DNA of 33,129 nucleotides from CAYMRB01 sp964392615 (GTDB lineage: Bacteria; Planctomycetota; UBA8108), in assembly GCA_964392615.1 (NCBI GenBank), contig CAYMRB010000052.1:1-33129 (forward strand), written 5' to 3'. Position 1 is the first letter of the stretch. Every line of letters begins with the position of its first letter. Below, in pieces: positions 22,987 to 31,540 of this stretch. Position numbers and translations under genes: made by a program. The notes below the pieces were generated by a model, which was not told where the DNA came from, did not search any database, and worked only from the letters and a program-made list of their open reading frames with translations.

Positions 22987-25900
22987 ATGCACGCCTCCGC
23001 CATCGTTCGCCGGATTCGCATCGTGCTCGCCGGCCTCGTCGTCGCCGCCGCACCCATCGTCCTCGCCGTCGCCGCCGTTTCCGGCGTCTCGTTCGCCTTG
23101 CAGGGCGAGTCGACGGCCGAAGACTCCTCAGCCAAGCCCTCATCGACGCCCGTCACGACGCGTGCGCTCGGTGGGGCGGTCCGCTACCTGACGCACCTGT
23201 CGACCGACAAGCCGCTGTATCGGCCCGGCGAGACGGTGTGGGTGCGCGGCGTGGTACTCCACGCCGACACGAGGACACCGATCGAGCAGAACGCCGCTCG
23301 GCCGGCTCTGGTCGAAATCCGGGGGCCGAAGGGAAACGTCGTCGCGAGCGCCATGGCGCGGACCGAGGCGAGCGTCGCGGCGTTTCAGTGGAAGGTCCCG
23401 TCGGGTCAGGCCGGCGGTCAATACAAGGTCCGGCTCAGCCATCCGTGGACTGGCCACGCGGCTGCCGAGCGCGAGTTCGAAGTCCGCGCGTATCGCGCGC
23501 CGCGGCTCGAGACCGAGATCGTCTTCGTGCGAGAGGGGTACGGGCCCGGTGACGAGGTCGCCGCGGTCCTGCACGTCGAACGCGCTGAGGGCGGCATGCC
23601 GGTCGGCGCCGGCGTGACGATTCTCGCGCGCGTCGATGGCGCGGATGTTCACCGCTCGACGAGCACCGTCGACGCGGCCGGCAATAGCGAGGCGCGTTTC
23701 GCGCTGCCGACGACGATCGCGCGCGGCGAGGGCGCGCTGAGCTTCGTCGTCGAGGACGGCGGTGTCGTCGAGACGGCCGTCAAGACGATCCCGATCCTGC
23801 TGCAGACCGTCGATCTCGCGTTCTATCCGGAGAGCGGCGACCTCGTCGCGGGTCTTCTGTCCCGCGTGTACGTCGAAGCGCGCACGCCGGCGACGAAGCC
23901 GGCCGACATCGTGGGGCGTATCGTCGACGAGAGCGGCCGCGGGGTCGCTCGCGTACGCACGACTCACGAGGGGCGTGGCGTGTTCTCGTTCACGCCGCAG
24001 AAGGGGACGAAGTACGCGTTGGAGATCGTCGAGCCGGCCGGCATCGCGACGCGCTTCCCCCTGCCCGCAGTGCGCGACGCCGGAGGCGTGCTGCGCGCTC
24101 TCGCCGAGGTCTATCCGACGGATCGACCGGTCGCATTCGATGCCGCTGTCATCGCCGGTGGACGATTCACGGTGACGCTGTCGCAGCGTGAGAAGGAGAT
24201 CGCGCGGACGACGGTGCTCGGGTACGAGCCGGGCTCGATCGCGCGGGTGCGCCTGACGCCACCCCTGAGCGCGGCCGGCGTGCTGATCGCGACGCTATGG
24301 GACGCCGAAGGCTCTCCGGTCGCCGAGCGGCTCGTGTTCCGCGAGCCGTCTGGCGGCGTGCGCGTGCGCATCGAGGCGGACCGCGAGAAGTACGCGCCGG
24401 CCGGGGAGGTCGCGCTCACCGTGCACACGACCGACGCGAGTGGGGCACCGGTGCCGGCGACCGTCGGCTTGACGGTCACGGACGATAGCGTGCTCGAGCT
24501 GATCGAGCGCCGCGATCGCGCGCCGCGCCTGCCGGTGATGGTCTTCCTCGAGAACGACGTCCGCGAGCTCGCCGACGCGCACGTCTACCTCGACACCGAC
24601 GATCCCGAGGCGCCGCGGGCGCTCGACTTGCTTCTCGGCACGCAAGGCTGGCGGCGCTTCGCGCTCGTCAACGCGAAGGAGTTCCTGCGCGAGCACGGCG
24701 ATCAGGCCGCGCGCGCGCTCGCGTTCCGCAAGCCTGTGGCGGCGCGGCACCTCGGCCGCGGGGGGGGAGCAGACGGCGACAGACTCTGGGCCGATGGGGC
24801 GGCCGACAAGGGCGCGGCCGTCGAGCGCTTCCGCGAGGACAACAAACCGAAGGCCGATGCCGCGCCGGTCGCTGACGATCCCGCGGCTGCCGCACAGGTC
24901 GACGCGCTGCGCAAGGCGGAGGCCCGCGACGCGCGAGGCCCTGACGTCGCCAAGAAGCCTGCCGAGCGTCCGGCCGGCCCGCGCCTCGCCAAGGAGCTCG
25001 CCGCGGGTCTCGAGATGGCGGACGCGGACGACGAGGCCATTCTGCTCCAGCCTCGCGGCGTGCGGCGCAGTCGTCGATCGATGGCGATCGCGTACGTCCG
25101 CGAGTACGCCCACCGCCTCGCCCCGAATCACCGCGCCGGCGACCGCGTCGACTTCACCGAGACGGTCTACTTCCACGCGGGCCTGCGCACTGACGAGGCC
25201 GGCACGGCAAAGGTCAAGTTCTGGCTCAGCGACTCGGTGACGACGTTCCGCGTGCTGGCCGACGCGTTCGACGATGCCGGAAACCTCGGCGCGGGCGACC
25301 TGGCCGTCGAGTCGGTCGAGCCGTTCTACATCGAGCCGAAGCTGCCGCTCGAGGTCACGCAGGGCGACGTCATTCAGCTGCCGGTCGTCGCCGCCAACGG
25401 TACGGACGCGGCTCTCGGCGCATGCGCTCTGAACGTCACGGCAGGCAAGGGAATCGCCTTCGTCGACGGGAGCCGACGCGAGCTCGTGCTGCCGTCGGGC
25501 GAGCGCGTGCGCGCGATCGTTCCGTTGCGAGTCGATCGAGCGATCGAGGGCGGTGTCGTGACGATCTCCGGTACCGCGGGGCCGCACTCCGACTCCGTGA
25601 CGCGGCCGCTGCGCGTCGTTCCCGCCGGCTTCCCGGTCGAGATCGCGCAGGGAGGCGTCCTCGAGACCGATGGCAAGTTCACGTGGACGGTCGTCGTGCC
25701 CGACGATCTGATCGCGCGCAGTCTGACGAGCGAGGCGAAGGCGTACCCGTCGCCGGTCGCCAACCTCACGGCTGCCCTCGAGCGCCTCATCCGCGAGCCG
25801 CATGGCTGCTTCGAGCAGACGAGCTCGACGACCTATCCTCTCGTGATGGCGCAGCAGTACTTTACGACGCACAGCGGCGTCGATCCGGCGATCATCGAGC

Positions 25901-27231
25901 GCAGTAGCCGTCTACTCGAGAAGGGCTACAAGCGGCTCACCGGCTTCGAGTGCAAGGAGAAGGGCTACGAGTGGTTCGGCAAGGACCCGGGGCACGAGGC
26001 GCTGACCGCGTACGGGCTGCTCGAGTTCTCGGACATGTCGAAGGTGCGCGAGGTCGACCAGACGATGCTCGACCGCACGCGGCAGTGGCTGCTCGGCACT
26101 CGTGACGGCAAGGGAAGCTTCAGCCGCGAGCGTCGCGCGCTGCACACGTGGGTCGCGGATCCGGAGTGCTCGAACGGCTACATCCTCTGGTCGCTCCTCG
26201 AGAGCGGCGAGGAACCGGCGAGCCTGCAGGCGGAGATCGACGCGTTCCTGAAGGCCGCTCGAGCGACCGAGAACAGCTACGCAATCGCGCTCGGCGCTCT
26301 CGTGGCCGCACATGCGGGCGACGACGACGTCGCGAAGAAACTCCGCGGTCGTCTCGCCAAGCTGCAGGCCGACGACGGTCAGGTCGAGGGCGCGACGATG
26401 TCGATCGTCGGCTCGCGGGGCAATTCGCTGAGTATCGAAACCACGTCTCTGGCGACGCTGTCGTGGCTGCGCGACCGGACGTTCTCGGCCCATGTCGAGA
26501 AGGCGATGCGGTGGATCGCCGCTCAGTGCGAGGCGGGGCGCTACGGCTCGACGCAGTCGAGCGTCCTGGCGCTGCGCGCGATCGTCGAGTACGACAAGCT
26601 GCGTTCCGGCATCGCGCGGTCGGGGCAGATCGAGATCGTGGTCGACGGCCACCGCGTCGGCGAGCCGGTTGCGTTCGACGAGACCAGCCGGGCGGCGATC
26701 GAGCTGCCCGACATCTCCGAGATGCTGTTCCCCGGCGAGCACCGCGTCGAGCTTCGCATGACGGACGGCAGCGAGATCCCGTTCTCGCTCGCGATCCGTC
26801 TGCACCGGACGCGGCCCGACTCGAGCGCCGAGTGCGCTGTCGGCCTCGATGTCGAGCTCGCGAGCAAGACCATCGTCGAAGGCGCGTCGACCGAGGCTCG
26901 CGTGCGGTTCGCGAATCTCAGCGACGAGACCGTGCCCACGCCGCTCGCGATCGTCGGACTGCCCGGCGGCCTCGAGGTGCGACACGAGCAGCTGAAGGAG
27001 CTCGTCGACGCTGGGAAGATCGCCGCGTACGAAGTACTCGGTCGCGAGGTCGTGCTGTACTGGCGCGCACTCGACAAGAAAGCGGTGGTGGAGCTGTCGC
27101 TCGACCTCGTCGGTGCGGTTCCCGGCTCCTACACGGGACCGGCGAGCCGGTCGTATCTCTACTACGGCGACGAGCACAAGCAGTGGGTCGCTCCGCTCGT
27201 CGTCGAGGTGACTCCGCGCAGCGGAGAGTAG
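22987..27231 (+). CDS. Alpha-2-macroglobulin-like protein with intact thioester motif
   Basis: A 1414-residue protein. The N-terminal hydrophobic segment (IVLAGLVVAAAPIVLAVAAVSGV) is a signal peptide or anchor without lipobox. MG-type beta-sandwich domains begin with YLTHLSTDKPLYRPGETVWVRG. A charged Ala/Lys/Asp-rich insert lies at about residues 570-700 and may act as bait or linker. The A2M domain follows (DFTETVYFHAGL, FWLSDSVTTFRVLADAF). The thioester site is HGCFEQTSSTTYP with Cys941 and Gln944. The alpha/alpha thioester domain follows (GYEWFGKDPGHEALTAYGLLEF, YGSTQSSVLALRAIVEY), then a receptor-binding-like C-terminal domain. Bacterial A2Ms trap proteases covalently in the periplasm or at the surface. 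E. coli YfhM is paired with PbpC; no penicillin-binding protein gene is seen here. AGGA at 22973 supports the start. Confidence 0.88.
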   Translation: MHASAIVRRIRIVLAGLVVAAAPIVLAVAAVSGVSFALQGESTAEDSSAKPSSTPVTTRALGGAVRYLTHLSTDKPLYRPGETVWVRGVVLHADTRTPIEQNAARPALVEIRGPKGNVVASAMARTEASVAAFQWKVPSGQAGGQYKVRLSHPWTGHAAAEREFEVRAYRAPRLETEIVFVREGYGPGDEVAAVLHVERAEGGMPVGAGVTILARVDGADVHRSTSTVDAAGNSEARFALPTTIARGEGALSFVVEDGGVVETAVKTIPILLQTVDLAFYPESGDLVAGLLSRVYVEARTPATKPADIVGRIVDESGRGVARVRTTHEGRGVFSFTPQKGTKYALEIVEPAGIATRFPLPAVRDAGGVLRALAEVYPTDRPVAFDAAVIAGGRFTVTLSQREKEIARTTVLGYEPGSIARVRLTPPLSAAGVLIATLWDAEGSPVAERLVFREPSGGVRVRIEADREKYAPAGEVALTVHTTDASGAPVPATVGLTVTDDSVLELIERRDRAPRLPVMVFLENDVRELADAHVYLDTDDPEAPRALDLLLGTQGWRRFALVNAKEFLREHGDQAARALAFRKPVAARHLGRGGGADGDRLWADGAADKGAAVERFREDNKPKADAAPVADDPAAAAQVDALRKAEARDARGPDVAKKPAERPAGPRLAKELAAGLEMADADDEAILLQPRGVRRSRRSMAIAYVREYAHRLAPNHRAGDRVDFTETVYFHAGLRTDEAGTAKVKFWLSDSVTTFRVLADAFDDAGNLGAGDLAVESVEPFYIEPKLPLEVTQGDVIQLPVVAANGTDAALGACALNVTAGKGIAFVDGSRRELVLPSGERVRAIVPLRVDRAIEGGVVTISGTAGPHSDSVTRPLRVVPAGFPVEIAQGGVLETDGKFTWTVVVPDDLIARSLTSEAKAYPSPVANLTAALERLIREPHGCFEQTSSTTYPLVMAQQYFTTHSGVDPAIIERSSRLLEKGYKRLTGFECKEKGYEWFGKDPGHEALTAYGLLEFSDMSKVREVDQTMLDRTRQWLLGTRDGKGSFSRERRALHTWVADPECSNGYILWSLLESGEEPASLQAEIDAFLKAARATENSYAIALGALVAAHAGDDDVAKKLRGRLAKLQADDGQVEGATMSIVGSRGNSLSIETTSLATLSWLRDRTFSAHVEKAMRWIAAQCEAGRYGSTQSSVLALRAIVEYDKLRSGIARSGQIEIVVDGHRVGEPVAFDETSRAAIELPDISEMLFPGEHRVELRMTDGSEIPFSLAIRLHRTRPDSSAECAVGLDVELASKTIVEGASTEARVRFANLSDETVPTPLAIVGLPGGLEVRHEQLKELVDAGKIAAYEVLGREVVLYWRALDKKAVVELSLDLVGAVPGSYTGPASRSYLYYGDEHKQWVAPLVVEVTPRSGE

Positions 27232-27279
27232 CGGCAGCGTTTTCCCGCTCGAGCTCGGCTCAGGTCGTCGCGATTCTTC

Positions 27280-27308
27280 TGGGCACGGCGCGGGACGATC
27301 TCTACAAT
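27280..27308 (+). promoter_or_regulatory. Possible promoter for the exported Hcp pair
   Basis: TGGGCA (27280-27285) and TACAAT (27303-27308) are separated by 17 nt and lie 34 nt before the ATG at 27342. The -10 matches TATAAT at five of six positions and the -35 matches TTGACA at four. This suggests the Hcp genes have their own promoter and do not only read through from the A2M gene. Confidence 0.45.
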
Positions 27309-27316
27309 CGTCCACC

Positions 27317-27336
27317 GGACGTGCGGGAGGACGTCC
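27317..27336 (+). promoter_or_regulatory. Hairpin presenting the Shine-Dalgarno sequence in its loop
   Basis: GGACGT (27317-27322) and ACGTCC (27331-27336) form a perfect 6-bp stem around the loop GCGGGAGG, which contains the Shine-Dalgarno core GGGAGG. The stem ends 5 nt before the ATG at 27342. It could modulate ribosome access; this is inferred from base pairing only. Confidence 0.4.
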
Positions 27337-27341
27337 CCCCG

Positions 27342-28127
27342 ATGACCAGAATCGCGACGATCTGCCTTCTTGGGATCGCCGTTTCGCTGTCGCCGGCTCC
27401 GGCGGCCCGCGCGGCGCTTCCCGTCTACATCGAGCTCTTCGACGACTCCGGCGCGCCCATCGAAGGGTCGGCTCGAGTCCTCGACTTCGACGGCGTCGTG
27501 CCGGGATCAGAGTTCGTTCACGCGTGGATGGAGCCATTCGATGGCGATCGACCGGCCGGTCGGGCGCGGCTCGAGGAGCTGACGGTGACGATTCCCGCCG
27601 GCGAGCCGGGGATCGCGCTGATGGGCGCCATGACGCGGAACGCGGCCCTCGAGAGGGTCGTCTTCCACTTCCTGCGCGCGACTCGTGGCGGCGATCTGGA
27701 GGAGTTCTTCCGCATCACGGTCGAGGACGTGCACGTCACGCGTCTGCGGACCGTGCTGCCTGACACCCTCGACCCGGAGAACGCGAGCCGCGAGCTGACG
27801 CAGGTCGTCGGCCTGATCTACGACCGCGTCAGCTTCGAGCGGGCCGAGGTCGAACGACGACGCTACGTACGCGGGGACATCAACGACGATCTCCGAGTCG
27901 ACGTGTCCGACGCGGTTCGATTGCTTCTGCACCTGTTCGCGGGTCGTGTCGCGGCCTGTCCCGCAGCGGGCGACAGCAACGGTGACAGCGAGGTCGACGT
28001 CTCGGATGTCGCCTATCTTCTGAATCATCTCTTCCGAGGCGGGCCGCCGGTTCCGCCCCCGTTCCCGGGGTGCGGCGTCGTGCCTCCCGGCCAATCCTGC
28101 GACGCTCACGCGTGTAGCGCCGTGTAG
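27342..28127 (+). CDS. Exported Hcp-like protein with C-terminal dockerin-like repeats
   Basis: A 261-residue protein. Signal peptide MTRIATICLLGIAVSLSPAPAARA, then ALPVYIELFD. Residues about 75-165 align by eye with the Hcp-family protein encoded next: LTVTIPAGEPGIALMGAMT matches IKVTKRVDQSSPMLFQALV, FFRITVEDVHVTRLRTVLPDT matches FYTVRLTDARVTKVRVVQPDT, and VGLIYDRVSFE matches VSFVFQSIEVV. From about residue 178 it has two calcium-loop repeats (GDINDDLRVDVSDAVRLLLH, GDSNGDSEVDVSDVAYLLNH) and a proline-rich Cys-containing tail. Hcp normally forms hexameric rings of the type VI secretion tube and lacks a signal peptide. Here export is by Sec and no type VI gene is nearby. I infer an extracellular Hcp-fold protein, perhaps tethered by the tail. 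The next gene starts 24 nt downstream. Confidence 0.75.
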   Translation: MTRIATICLLGIAVSLSPAPAARAALPVYIELFDDSGAPIEGSARVLDFDGVVPGSEFVHAWMEPFDGDRPAGRARLEELTVTIPAGEPGIALMGAMTRNAALERVVFHFLRATRGGDLEEFFRITVEDVHVTRLRTVLPDTLDPENASRELTQVVGLIYDRVSFERAEVERRRYVRGDINDDLRVDVSDAVRLLLHLFAGRVAACPAAGDSNGDSEVDVSDVAYLLNHLFRGGPPVPPPFPGCGVVPPGQSCDAHACSAV

Positions 28128-28150
28128 CGATCTCTCCGGAGAAACCCACC

Positions 28151-28717
28151 ATGCACATGAAACTGACTCGCGCGTTCCTCGTCACCTTCGCCAGCCTGGC
28201 GCTGTGCCTCCTTCCGGACGTGGCAGGCGGCGCGCTGAACGCCTACCTGACCTTGGAAGGCCAGTCGCAGGGCGACATCGAGGGCGACGTCACTCTCGCC
28301 GGGCGAGAGGGCACCATCGAGGTCACGAGCTTCGAGTACGAGGTCGCCTCGCCCAGAGATGCGGCGACCGGTCTGCCGACGGGGCGGCGCCAGCACGAGC
28401 CGATCAAGGTCACCAAGCGGGTCGACCAATCTTCGCCGATGCTCTTTCAGGCCCTCGTGACCAACGAGAACCTCCCGAGCTTCGAGCTCCGCTTCTACCG
28501 CCCGACGCGAGAAGGACGCGAGGAGCAGTTCTACACGGTCCGGCTGACAGATGCTCGCGTCACCAAGGTCCGCGTGGTCCAACCCGACACCTACGATCCG
28601 GCGAACGATCGCCGGCCGCTCACGGAGGAGGTGTCGTTCGTCTTCCAGTCGATCGAGGTCGTGTACGAACCGACGGGGACGACGGCTCAGGACGATTGGC
28701 AGGAGCAGCCGAGATAG
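28151..28717 (+). CDS. Hcp-family (type VI tube protein-like) with Sec signal peptide
   Basis: A 188-residue protein. GGAG at 28138-28141 lies 9 nt before the ATG at 28151; a second ATG at 28157 is also possible. The signal peptide LTRAFLVTFASLALCLLPDVAG ends near GALNAYL. The mature part is a clear Hcp: NAYLTLEGQSQGDIEGDVT, GREGTIEVTSFEYEVASPRD, TGLPTGRRQHEPIKVTKRVD, SSPMLFQALVTNENLPSFEL, YTVRLTDARVTKVRVVQPDT and EEVSFVFQSIEVVYEPTG. Canonical Hcp is cytoplasmic until fired by the type VI apparatus. A cleavable signal on an otherwise well-conserved Hcp is unusual. It probably shares a transcript with the upstream dockerin-tagged Hcp, and the two may form mixed rings or tubes outside the inner membrane. 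No VgrG, TssB/C or other partner is in the window. Confidence 0.85.
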   Translation: MHMKLTRAFLVTFASLALCLLPDVAGGALNAYLTLEGQSQGDIEGDVTLAGREGTIEVTSFEYEVASPRDAATGLPTGRRQHEPIKVTKRVDQSSPMLFQALVTNENLPSFELRFYRPTREGREEQFYTVRLTDARVTKVRVVQPDTYDPANDRRPLTEEVSFVFQSIEVVYEPTGTTAQDDWQEQPR

Positions 28718-28751
28718 GCCGACGATAGGTCTTGGGGCGTGAAACCGGGCG

Positions 28752-28786
28752 CGTTTTCGACGAGAATCCGGCGTTCTCGCGAAACG
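28752..28786. promoter_or_regulatory. Inverted repeat between the Hcp pair and hypF
   Basis: The left arm (28752-28766) begins CGTTT and ends CGAGAA; the right arm (28774-28786) is TTCTCGCGAAACG. Eleven positions pair, with a small internal bulge, around the loop TCCGGCG. It ends 16 nt before the hypF start. It could be a factor-independent stop for the Hcp genes (no T-tract seen) or an operator for the hyp operon. Confidence 0.35.
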
Positions 28787-28802
28787 TGTTTCAAGGGACC
28801 GC

Positions 28803-31214
28803 ATGCCCTCTCCGCAGACTGACGACCCCGACCCACCCGAGCGCCGCCGCTTCGAGATTCACGGGCAGGTGCAGGGGGTCGGCTTTCGTCCGTTCGTCTT
28901 TTCGCTCGCGCGCCGCATCGCGGTGGGCGGATTCGTGCGCAACGACGGCCACGGCGTCACGATCGAGGCCGAGGGCTCCCTGGCCCAGCTCGATGCGTTC
29001 GACGCGGCGCTGCGGAGCGAGTCCCCGCCGCTCGCCCGCATCGACCGACTCGAGACGACCGCGCTGCCCGCGACCGGCGTCGGCAGCGATTTCACGATCG
29101 ACACGAGTCAGCGCGGCGACCGCGTCGACGCCGCGGTGACAGTCGACGTCGCGACGTGCGACGATTGCGCTCGCGAGATGCTCGACCCGGCGGACCGGCG
29201 TCTGCGCCACGCGCTGATCAACTGCACGAACTGCGGGCCGCGCTACACGATCATCCATCGCTTGCCGTACGATCGCCCGTCGACGTCGATGGCGAGCTTT
29301 CCGATGTGCGCGGCGTGCGAGCGCGAGTACCGCGACCCGCTCGATCGCCGCTTCCACGCGCAGCCGACCGCGTGCCACGACTGCGGCCCGAAGCTCGAGC
29401 TCGTCGATCCGCATGGCTGCCCGCTGCCTGGCGATCCGGTCGATGGCGCCGCGCGGATGCTCCGCGACGGACGCGTCGTCGCGATCAAGGGGCTCGGCGG
29501 CTTTCACCTCGCCGTGCGCGCCGACGACGAGGACGCCGTGGCCCGGCTACGCGCGTTCAAGCGCCGCGACGCGAAGCCGTTCGCGCTGATGTGCGGCAAC
29601 GTGGAGCGTGCGGCGGAGCTCGTCGATCTCAGCGTGCGCGGCGCCGACATCCTGCGGTCCGCGGCGCGTCCGATCGTGCTGGCGCCCGTGCGTCGCCCGG
29701 ACGCGGTCGCTTCCGGCGTCGCGGGAGATAGTCATCGGCTCGGCGTGATGTTGCCGGCGACGCCGGTGCAGCACCAGCTGTTCCGGCTCGCGACGCCGTG
29801 CGCTCCGGACCCGCTCGTGATGACGAGCGGCAACCTGAGCGACGAGCCGCTGGTCATCGGCAACGACGAAGCGGTCGAGCGACTCGGCTCGATGTGCGAC
29901 GCGATCCTGTGGCATGATCGCGACATCGTCCGACCGGTCGATGACTCGGTCATCATCGATTTCGGCGATGCCGTCCCGGTTCCGGTGCGCCGTGCGCGCG
30001 GATTCGTGCCGCGTGCGATCGCGCTTCCCGCGTTGCTGTCGTCGCAGAACGTCTCGAGCTCGACCGCGGTCGAGCCGGGCCTGTGCGTCGGAGGCGAGCT
30101 GAAGAACACGGCTGCGGTCGTGCGCGGCGCCGAAGTGATTCTGAGCCAGCACCTCGGCGACCTGACGCATCCGCTCGCGTTCGAGTACTTTCGCAAGACC
30201 GTCTCCGATCTCGAGTCCCTGTTCGAGGTCGAGCCGCGGTGGATCGCGCACGACCTGCACCCGCTGTACCTCAGCACGGCGTACGCGATCGAGCGCGCCG
30301 AGCGCGACGGGCTGCCGCTCGTCGGCGTCCAGCACCACCACGCGCACGCGGCGGCCGTCCTCGCCGAGCACGGCGAGTGCGGACCGGCCATCGCCGTCGT
30401 CTGCGACGGGGTCGGCTACGGCACCGATGGCACGATCTGGGGCGGCGAGGTGCTGCTCGCCGACCTCGTCGAGTTCCGGCGCCTGGCGCGCCTCCGGCCG
30501 CTCGAGCTGCCAGGAGGCGACGCCGCGGCGAAGGACACGCGGCGGTGCGCGCTCGCGCTCCTGCACCAAGCGTTCGGCGACGAGTTCGCCGCGCACCCGC
30601 TGACCGAGCGCCTGTGGGCCGACCCGTCCGAGCGCACGCTCCTCTGCGCGATGCTGCGTCGCGGCGTGAACTGCGCGACGAGCAGCGCTGCGGGGCGCTA
30701 CTTCGACGGCGTCGCCGCCTTGCTGGGCCTGAGCGAGCACAACGATTTCGAGGCGCAGGCCGCGATGCGCGTCGAGTCGCTGGCCGCCGCCAGCGGCGAG
30801 ACAGTCGATGTCGACGGGCGCCTCGACGACCTGTTCGAGCTGCGCGACGATCCCGACGGCGACGACGGGCTGCGGCGGATCGACCTGACGCCGTGGATCC
30901 GCGGGACGATCGATACGATCGCGCAGGATGGTGGCAATCGAGCCGTGCTCGCCGCGCGATTCCATGCGATACTCGGCGCCGCTCTCGACGCTGTCGTCGC
31001 GGAAGCGGCCGAGAAGACCGGCGTGCGAACCGTGGTGCTGTCGGGAGGCGTGTTTCTGAACCGAGTCCTGACGGAGTCGCTCTGTCGGCGGCTGACGGCT
31101 CGAGGGCTCTGCACCCTGTGCCACCGCGAGGTGCCGCCGGGAGACGGCGGGCTGGCGCTCGGTCAGGCGGCGGTCGCGCCCGCCCGCCTCGCTGCGGGTC
31201 CGCTGCAGCAGTAG
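28803..31214 (+). CDS. hypF: [NiFe] hydrogenase maturation carbamoyltransferase HypF
   Basis: An 803-residue cytoplasmic protein of typical HypF length. It uses carbamoyl phosphate and ATP to make the thiocarbamate on HypE that becomes the CN ligands of the [NiFe] site. The acylphosphatase domain is at the N-terminus (VQGVGFRPFVFSLARR and GFVRNDGHG). Paired zinc-finger motifs follow (CDDC, CTNCGPRYT, CAAC, CHDCGPKL), then a YrdC-like domain (IKGLGGFHLAVRADDEDAVARL, KPFALM, VMTSGNLSDEPL). The Kae1-like C-terminal region has VQHHHAHAAAVLAEH, VCDGVGYGTDGTIWGGEV and SGGVFLNRVL. AAGGGA at 28793-28798 supports the ATG at 28803. It begins an operon with hypC, D and E; hypC starts 35 nt after its stop. 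Confidence 0.96.
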   Translation: MPSPQTDDPDPPERRRFEIHGQVQGVGFRPFVFSLARRIAVGGFVRNDGHGVTIEAEGSLAQLDAFDAALRSESPPLARIDRLETTALPATGVGSDFTIDTSQRGDRVDAAVTVDVATCDDCAREMLDPADRRLRHALINCTNCGPRYTIIHRLPYDRPSTSMASFPMCAACEREYRDPLDRRFHAQPTACHDCGPKLELVDPHGCPLPGDPVDGAARMLRDGRVVAIKGLGGFHLAVRADDEDAVARLRAFKRRDAKPFALMCGNVERAAELVDLSVRGADILRSAARPIVLAPVRRPDAVASGVAGDSHRLGVMLPATPVQHQLFRLATPCAPDPLVMTSGNLSDEPLVIGNDEAVERLGSMCDAILWHDRDIVRPVDDSVIIDFGDAVPVPVRRARGFVPRAIALPALLSSQNVSSSTAVEPGLCVGGELKNTAAVVRGAEVILSQHLGDLTHPLAFEYFRKTVSDLESLFEVEPRWIAHDLHPLYLSTAYAIERAERDGLPLVGVQHHHAHAAAVLAEHGECGPAIAVVCDGVGYGTDGTIWGGEVLLADLVEFRRLARLRPLELPGGDAAAKDTRRCALALLHQAFGDEFAAHPLTERLWADPSERTLLCAMLRRGVNCATSSAAGRYFDGVAALLGLSEHNDFEAQAAMRVESLAAASGETVDVDGRLDDLFELRDDPDGDDGLRRIDLTPWIRGTIDTIAQDGGNRAVLAARFHAILGAALDAVVAEAAEKTGVRTVVLSGGVFLNRVLTESLCRRLTARGLCTLCHREVPPGDGGLALGQAAVAPARLAAGPLQQ

Positions 31215-31249
31215 AAGAAGAAGAAGGACAACCCGAGGAGCCGACCGAT

Positions 31250-31540
31250 ATGTGTCTCGCCGTACCTGCACGCGTCGTCGAGAGCGACGGCAAGGAGGCG
31301 ATCGCCGACCTGCACGGCAACCGCGTGCGCGTCTCCACGCTGCTCATTCCGGACATTCAAGACGGCGACTGGATCCTGATGCACGCCGGCTTCGCGATCC
31401 AGCGCATCGACGCCGAGGAGGCCAAGCGGACCTGGGACGTTCTCCAGGACCTCGACCGTGTGAGCCAGGGCGAAGCTCCCCTCGGGGGATACGTCAAGGA
31501 TCTGGATGAGGAGCCGAAGGGAGGCGACGAGAAGGCATGA
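31250..31540 (+). CDS. hypC: Hydrogenase maturation chaperone HypC/HupF
   Basis: A 96-residue protein starting MCLAVPARVV. Cys2 is the family's essential residue and binds the iron of the nascent Fe(CN)2CO unit together with HypD. LMHAGFAIQRID is the second conserved segment. The C-terminal tail is Lys/Glu/Asp-rich. GAGGAG at 31235-31240 is well placed 9 nt before the ATG. Its stop overlaps the hypD start (ATGA), fitting the HypC-HypD complex. The start at 31252 and longer upstream frames lack the Met-Cys end and were rejected. Confidence 0.95.
   Translation: MCLAVPARVVESDGKEAIADLHGNRVRVSTLLIPDIQDGDWILMHAGFAIQRIDAEEAKRTWDVLQDLDRVSQGEAPLGGYVKDLDEEPKGGDEKA

Noticed and set aside
20842..22992. 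Minus-strand ORF of 716 codons
   Set aside because: It is antisense to the well-supported LamG/GH42-like gene, with arginine-rich composition and no recognisable motif; long mirror frames are common at this GC content.
25912..27537. Minus-strand ORF of 541 codons
   Set aside because: It is a shadow of the A2M thioester domain region and of the Hcp gene start; composition is not protein-like.
27342..28717. Type VI secretion gene cluster
   Set aside because: Only Hcp-family proteins are present, both with signal peptides. No TssB/C, TssK, TssM, ClpV or VgrG is in the window.
29547..31271. Minus-strand ORF of 574 codons
   Set aside because: It is a shadow of hypF, which has all family motifs on the plus strand.
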